A stretch of 64,000 nucleotides of DNA, taken from assembly GCA_003151515.1 (NCBI GenBank), contig PLXS01000017.1:1-64000 (forward strand). Direction: 5' to 3'. Shown piece by piece: positions 59,678 through 64,000 of this stretch. The number at the start of each line of letters is the position of its first letter. Within the stretch, counting starts at the first letter, position 1. The notes below the pieces were generated by a model. It was not told where the DNA came from and searched no databases. It worked only from the letters and a program-made list of their open reading frames with translations. The position numbers and the translations under genes were made by a program. Source of the stretch: Opitutaceae bacterium (GTDB lineage Bacteria > Verrucomicrobiota > Verrucomicrobiia > Opitutales > Opitutaceae).

Positions 59678-62600
59678 TCAAACGTGCGCGAGTCCGGGCT
59701 CCTCGCGGGCCTGCGAAAATCCAAGCCGAACGCGCGTGCGGCGCAGCCAGTTGCGGGCCTGGTCGATGTACAGGTAGACGACGGGCGTCGTGTAGAGGGT
59801 CAGGAGCTGGCTCACGAGGAGCCCGCCCACGATCGAGATCCCGAGCGGCCTCCTCAGCTCCGCGCCGTCCCCGAACCCGACGGCCAGGGGAACCGCGCCC
59901 AGGATGGCCGCCATGGTCGTCATCAGAATGGGCCGCAGCCTGAGCTGGCACGCCTTGAATATCGCGTCCCTCGGGCTCAGGCCCTCGTTGCGCTCGGCCT
60001 CGATAGCGAAGTCGATCATCATGATCGCGTTCTTCTTGACGATTCCGATCAGAAGGAAGACGCCGATCAGGGCCATCAGGCTGAGCTCGACGTTGAAGAC
60101 GATGAGGGCGAGAAACGCCCCGACGCCCGCCGACGGCAGGGTGGAGAGGATCGTCAAGGGATGCGCGTAGCTCTCGTAGAGGATCCCCAGGATGAGGTAG
60201 ATCGCGGTGATCGCCGCCAAGATGAGGACGGGCTCGTTGGAGATCGACTGCTGGTACGTTTTGGCCGTCCCCTGGAAGCTGCCATGGATCGTCTTTGGCA
60301 TGTGGATCGATGCCGCCTGACGCTCGATCGCCTCGACAGCCTCGGATATCGAGGCGTCGGGGCTCAGGTTGAACGAGATCGTCCCGGCGACGAAAGACCC
60401 CTGGTGGTTGACGGAAAGGGGCGTCGTCCCGAGCTGGTAGTGCCCGATCGCCGAGAGCGGGACCATGGTCTCGTAGACGGTGCTCACGGACTGGCCGGTC
60501 GAGGCCGCGCCGTGGCCGGTCGTCGCAATGGAGTTCATGCTGGCGTTGCGGGCCGTGTCCGCCGCGACGGAGTTGGCGTTCAGCTGGCCCGAGCCCCTCG
60601 AGGCGCCCGTGGCCGCGGAACCGTAGACGGTACCCGCGACCGCGTTCGTGAGCTGCGTCCCGTTCACGACGCCTCCCGTGGAGCTCACGTAGATGTCCTT
60701 GAGCGCCGAGGGGTCCTGCCAGAAGCGGGTCGCGACGACCATGACCACGTGGTACTGGTTGAGCGACTCGTAGATGTTGGACACCTGCCGCTGTCCGAAC
60801 GCGTCGTAGAGCGTGTTGTCGATCTGGGCCGCCGTCAGGTTCAGGCGGGAGGCCGTGTCGCGGTCGATGACGAGCTCGGTCTCAAGCCCCTTGTCCTGCT
60901 GGTCGGAATTGAGGTCCGTGAGGACGGGCTCCTGCTTGAGCGCCTCGAGCAGTTTTGGGGTCCAGGCGCGCAGGTCCTCCAGGTTGTCCGCCTGGAGGGT
61001 GTACTGGTAGAGGGAGAAGCTCTGCCGGCCGCCCACGCGCACCTCCTGCTGCGGCGCCATGAAGAGGGTGGCGCCCGCAACGTGCGCCAGCTTGGGGCGC
61101 AGGCGCGCCATGATCTGCTCGGTCGAGTCCTTGCGCACGCCGAGCGGCTTGAGGGAGATGAACATCCTGCCGGAGTTGCCGCCGCCGCCGCCCGCCCCCG
61201 TGAATCCGACGGCCTCGTCGACGTCCTTGTCGTCCTGGACGATCTTCATGTACTGGCGCAGCTTGTCGGAGATCCGCTGGAACGAGGTGCTCTGGTCGGC
61301 CTGGATGAACCCGAACATGCGGCCGGTGTCCTGCTCAGGGAAGAACCCCTTGGGTATGATGATGAAGAGCCAGACAGTTAGCACCACGGTCGACAAGAAC
61401 ACCATCAGCATCGGGAACTTGTGGTCCAGCACCCAGGCCAGCGATTTCCTGTAGTCGGCGAGTATCGTCTGGAAGCCGCCTTCGCTCAGGCGGTGGAATG
61501 CGCCCCTCTCCGATATGGGCCTCTGGACGCTCAGCAGCCGCGCGCACATCATCGGCGTCGTTGTGAGGGAGATCACCATCGAGATCAGGATGGCGATCGA
61601 GAGGGTGACCGCGAATTCGCGGAAATAGAGCCCAAAGACGCCTCCCATCAGCAGGATCGGGATGAACACCGCGATCAGCGACAGGCTCATCGAAAGCACC
61701 GTGAACCCGACCTGACGGACGCCTATCAGGGCGGCCTGGAAGCGGGGGACGCCCGCCTCCATGTTGCGCACGATGTTCTCCATGACGACGATCGCGTCGT
61801 CGACGACGAAGCCGGTCGCGATCGTGAGCGCCATGAGCGACAGGTTGTCCAGGCTGTAGCCAAGCAGGTACATGGCGCCGAAGGTGCCGACCAGCGACAC
61901 GGGCACCGCGACGGCCGGCACGAGCACCGCCCTTCCGTCGCGCAGGAACAGGAACACGACGATGACGACAAGGATCATGGCGATCGCCAGGGACGTCTCC
62001 ACGGCTCTGAGCGAGGCCCTGATGACGGTGCTTCTGTCCGAGGCGATGACGAGCTCGGTGGCCGGCGGGATGTTGGTCTTGAGCCTCGGCAGAAGGGCGC
62101 GGACGCGGTCGACCGTGGCGATGATGTTGGCCTGGGGCTGCCTTGATATGGCGACGATCACGGCGGGGTGGCCCTTGGACAGGCCCGTGTTCCTGATGTC
62201 CTCGATCGAGTCGCTTATGTCGGCGACGTCGTGCAGCCGCACGGGCGACCCGTTGCGGTAGGCGACCACCAGGTCGCGGTAGTCCTTGGCCGAGCGGGAC
62301 TGGTCGTTGTCGTAGATCTGCCAGTGCATCCGCGAGTCCTCGATCGCGCCCTTCGGGCTATTGGCGTTGGCCGCGGAGAGCGCCGCCCGCACGTCCTCGA
62401 GCCCGACGCCGTACTTGAACAAGGCCGACGGGTTCATCTCGACGCGCACCGCTGGCAGCGAGCTGCCCCAGACGTTGACGTCGCCCACGCCGTCGACCTG
62501 GAGGAGCTTCTGCTGGAGGATGGTCGACGCGGCGTCATAGAGCTGCCCCTGGGTCAGCGTCTGAGACATGAGCGCCAGGATCAGGATCGGCGCGTCCGCG

Positions 62601-63001
62601 GGGTTCGCCTTCCTGTAGGTCGGGTTGCTCCTGAGCGCCGTGGGCAGGTCCACGCGCGCCGCGCTTATGGCCGCCTGGACGTCCCGCGCCGCGCCGTCGA
62701 TGTTGCGGCTGAGCCCGAACTGCAGCGTTATCTGGGTACTGCCGACTGAGCTGGAGGAGGTCATCTCGGTCACGTCGGCGATGGTGCCCAGGTGGCGCTC
62801 AAGGGGGGTGGCCACCGTGGTCGCCATCGTCTCGGGGCTCGCGCCCGCCATGTTGGCGGACACCGATATCGTGGGCAGGTCAACCTGAGGGAGCGGGGAG
62901 ACAGGCAGCTGGATGAACGCGGCCGCACCCGCGAGCACGATGCCTGCCGTGAACAGCGTCGTCGCGACGGGCCTGCGGACGAACAGCTCGGAGAAGCTCA
63001 C
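59678..63001 (-). CDS. RND multidrug efflux pump subunit (MdtB/MdtC-like)
   Basis: The 1,107-residue inner-membrane pump has the RND layout of twelve membrane segments and two large periplasmic loops. It begins [19 protein letters not shown] and contains the proton-relay helix [14 protein letters not shown] and the TM11 region [16 protein letters not shown]. The start is GTG 63001, overlapping the upstream pump stop as GTGA. It is about 80 residues longer than MdtC. Most of the excess is a Ser/Gly/Thr/Ala-rich insertion in the second periplasmic loop (near [17 protein letters not shown]). It acts with the NodT-like duct and a membrane-fusion protein that must lie beyond the window. Confidence 0.92.
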   Translation of the reverse strand: MSFSELFVRRPVATTLFTAGIVLAGAAAFIQLPVSPLPQVDLPTISVSANMAGASPETMATTVATPLERHLGTIADVTEMTSSSSVGSTQITLQFGLSRNIDGAARDVQAAISAARVDLPTALRSNPTYRKANPADAPILILALMSQTLTQGQLYDAASTILQQKLLQVDGVGDVNVWGSSLPAVRVEMNPSALFKYGVGLEDVRAALSAANANSPKGAIEDSRMHWQIYDNDQSRSAKDYRDLVVAYRNGSPVRLHDVADISDSIEDIRNTGLSKGHPAVIVAISRQPQANIIATVDRVRALLPRLKTNIPPATELVIASDRSTVIRASLRAVETSLAIAMILVVIVVFLFLRDGRAVLVPAVAVPVSLVGTFGAMYLLGYSLDNLSLMALTIATGFVVDDAIVVMENIVRNMEAGVPRFQAALIGVRQVGFTVLSMSLSLIAVFIPILLMGGVFGLYFREFAVTLSIAILISMVISLTTTPMMCARLLSVQRPISERGAFHRLSEGGFQTILADYRKSLAWVLDHKFPMLMVFLSTVVLTVWLFIIIPKGFFPEQDTGRMFGFIQADQSTSFQRISDKLRQYMKIVQDDKDVDEAVGFTGAGGGGGNSGRMFISLKPLGVRKDSTEQIMARLRPKLAHVAGATLFMAPQQEVRVGGRQSFSLYQYTLQADNLEDLRAWTPKLLEALKQEPVLTDLNSDQQDKGLETELVIDRDTASRLNLTAAQIDNTLYDAFGQRQVSNIYESLNQYHVVMVVATRFWQDPSALKDIYVSSTGGVVNGTQLTNAVAGTVYGSAATGASRGSGQLNANSVAADTARNASMNSIATTGHGAASTGQSVSTVYETMVPLSAIGHYQLGTTPLSVNHQGSFVAGTISFNLSPDASISEAVEAIERQAASIHMPKTIHGSFQGTAKTYQQSISNEPVLILAAITAIYLILGILYESYAHPLTILSTLPSAGVGAFLALIVFNVELSLMALIGVFLLIGIVKKNAIMMIDFAIEAERNEGLSPRDAIFKACQLRLRPILMTTMAAILGAVPLAVGFGDGAELRRPLGISIVGGLLVSQLLTLYTTPVVYLYIDQARNWLRRTRVRLGFSQAREEPGLAHV

Positions 63002-64000
63002 GTGAGCGCCTCCCTCGCGGCGCCGGCCTCAGGCTGCGCCTTCCTGAAGCGCGCGGCGATGCGGTCAAACATGAGGTAGATGACCGGCGTCGTGAAGAGG
63101 GTCAGGACCTGGCTCACGATCAGGCCCCCAACGATCGTGATGCCGAGCGGGTTGCGGAGCTCCGAGCCCATCCCGGTGCCGAGCATGAGGGGAACGGCGC
63201 CGAGGATCGCCGCCATGGTCGTCATGAGGATCGGACGGAACCGCAGGAGCGATGCTTGATAGATGGCGTCGCGCGGGGCCAGGCCCTCGTTGCGCTCCGC
63301 GTCCAGGGCGAAGTCGATCATCATGATCGCGTTCTTCTTCACGATGCCGATCAGCAGGATGATCCCGATGATCCCGATGACGCCCAGGTCCTTGCCCACG
63401 AGCATGAGCGCGAGCAGAGCCCCTATGCCCGCCGACGGGAGCGTCGAGAGGATCGTTATGGGGTGGATGAAGCTCTCGTAGAGGATCCCCAGGATGATGT
63501 ACATTGTCAGCACCGCGGCGCCCAGCAGGTAGAGCTCGTTCGAGAGCGACGATTCGAACGCGGAGGCCGCCCCCTGGAAGCTGGTCACGATGCTCGCGGG
63601 CATCCCGATCTCGCGCTCCGCCTTGTGGATGGCTTTGACCGCGCTGCCGAGGGATTCGCCATGGCGCACGTTGAAGGAGATGGTGTTCGCCGGAAACTGG
63701 CCCATGTGGTTCACAAGGAGCGACGCCGGCCGCTCCTGGATGCTGGCGATCGCGCTCAGCGGGACCTGCCCACCCGCGGCCGACGGCAGGTAGATCTGGG
63801 AGAGCGAGGCCGGCGAGCGCTGCAGCTCGGGGTTCGCCTCCATGATGACCCGGTACTGGTTGGACTCCGTGAATATCGTGGAGATGATCCGCTGGCCGAA
63901 GGCGTCGTAGAGGGCGTTGTCGATCGTGGCCGCCGTGATGCCGAACCTCGCGGCGGTGTCGCGGTCGATGTTGACGAAGGCGGCAAGGCCGCCCTCGGAC
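62998..64000 (-). CDS. RND efflux pump subunit, partial (5' end outside the window)
   Basis: The frame is open to the window edge; the track's start at 63843 is internal. The visible 333 codons are the C-terminal third of an RND pump: periplasmic loop ([20 protein letters not shown]), then [53 protein letters not shown] and [13 protein letters not shown]. It lacks the low-complexity insertion found in the next pump. Two RND subunits in tandem fit an MdtBC-type heteromeric pump. Confidence 0.92.
   Translation of the reverse strand, partial: SEGGLAAFVNIDRDTAARFGITAATIDNALYDAFGQRIISTIFTESNQYRVIMEANPELQRSPASLSQIYLPSAAGGQVPLSAIASIQERPASLLVNHMGQFPANTISFNVRHGESLGSAVKAIHKAEREIGMPASIVTSFQGAASAFESSLSNELYLLGAAVLTMYIILGILYESFIHPITILSTLPSAGIGALLALMLVGKDLGVIGIIGIILLIGIVKKNAIMMIDFALDAERNEGLAPRDAIYQASLLRFRPILMTTMAAILGAVPLMLGTGMGSELRNPLGITIVGGLIVSQVLTLFTTPVIYLMFDRIAARFRKAQPEAGAAREALT

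Noticed and set aside
59654-61381. 575-codon plus-strand ORF
   Set aside because: Antisense shadow of the RND pump gene.

Overview
The window (64 kb, GC-rich) is a chromosomal segment of a Gram-negative bacterium, most likely a member of Opitutales/Opitutaceae (Verrucomicrobiota). The evidence is two TonB-dependent receptors of the verrucomicrobial type, FG-GAP/VCBS and CRTAC1-type secreted proteins, TMTC-like TPR membrane proteins and many secreted sugar-active enzymes. The lineage is inferred from protein character, not from a marker gene.

1-5.4 kb is an accessory region. It opens inside an integron gene-cassette array. Partial or whole attC sites lie at 1-80, 820-917 and from 1296. The 7-bp core sites of each cassette's two ends are exactly complementary (GTTCGGC/GCCGAAC and GTTAGGC/GCCTAAC). 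Cassette 1 carries a hicBA toxin-antitoxin pair and a small ORF; cassette 2 encodes a small membrane protein. The third attC is broken by a 5'-truncated IS110/IS1111-type transposase. A tyrosine recombinase, a tRNA-Phe(GAA), an AT-richer FkbM methyltransferase and two small genes of uncertain role follow.

5.5-22.3 kb begins with a pyrophosphate-dependent phosphofructokinase and a receiver-domain remnant. A plus-strand carbohydrate block follows: a CocE/NonD hydrolase, a GH2 beta-mannosidase-like enzyme, and a coupled aldolase - Gfo/Idh/MocA dehydrogenase - PfkB kinase set. A second CocE/NonD hydrolase and a secreted beta-helix protein lie on the minus strand. An ABC exporter and a translationally coupled pair, AGE-family 2-epimerase plus GH130 mannosylglucose phosphorylase, complete the block. 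The last pair is the signature of beta-1,4-mannobiose catabolism (mannobiose to mannosylglucose to mannose-1-phosphate plus glucose).

22.3-31.4 kb holds a TPR membrane protein, an FG-GAP lipoprotein, a double-length CRTAC1/ASPIC-UnbV protein and a polytopic GT-C/STT3-like membrane protein. 31.4-49.7 kb is a second sugar block: a large TonB receptor with its own promoter and terminator, a CE2-type esterase, a TMTC-like TPR protein, an SSS symporter, an exported AGE-family epimerase, a Tat-exported GH5 enzyme, a GH28-like protein, a second GH130 phosphorylase, a XylR-like AraC-family regulator and a DUF5060/clan GH-A-like glycosidase. Together with the first block this looks like an acetylated (gluco)mannan utilisation region: outer-membrane uptake, deacetylation, endo-cleavage, import, epimerisation and phosphorolysis.

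49.7-64 kb contains a lipase-maturation-factor-like membrane protein, a DUF255 thioredoxin-like protein that has lost its CxxC, a phospholipase/carboxylesterase, an exported beta-propeller protein, a second TonB receptor and the 3' part of an RND efflux operon (two pump subunits and a NodT-type outer-membrane lipoprotein; the first pump runs off the window). Many adjacent genes share ATGA/GTGA stop-start overlaps, so operonic translation is common. No rRNA or CRISPR was seen.
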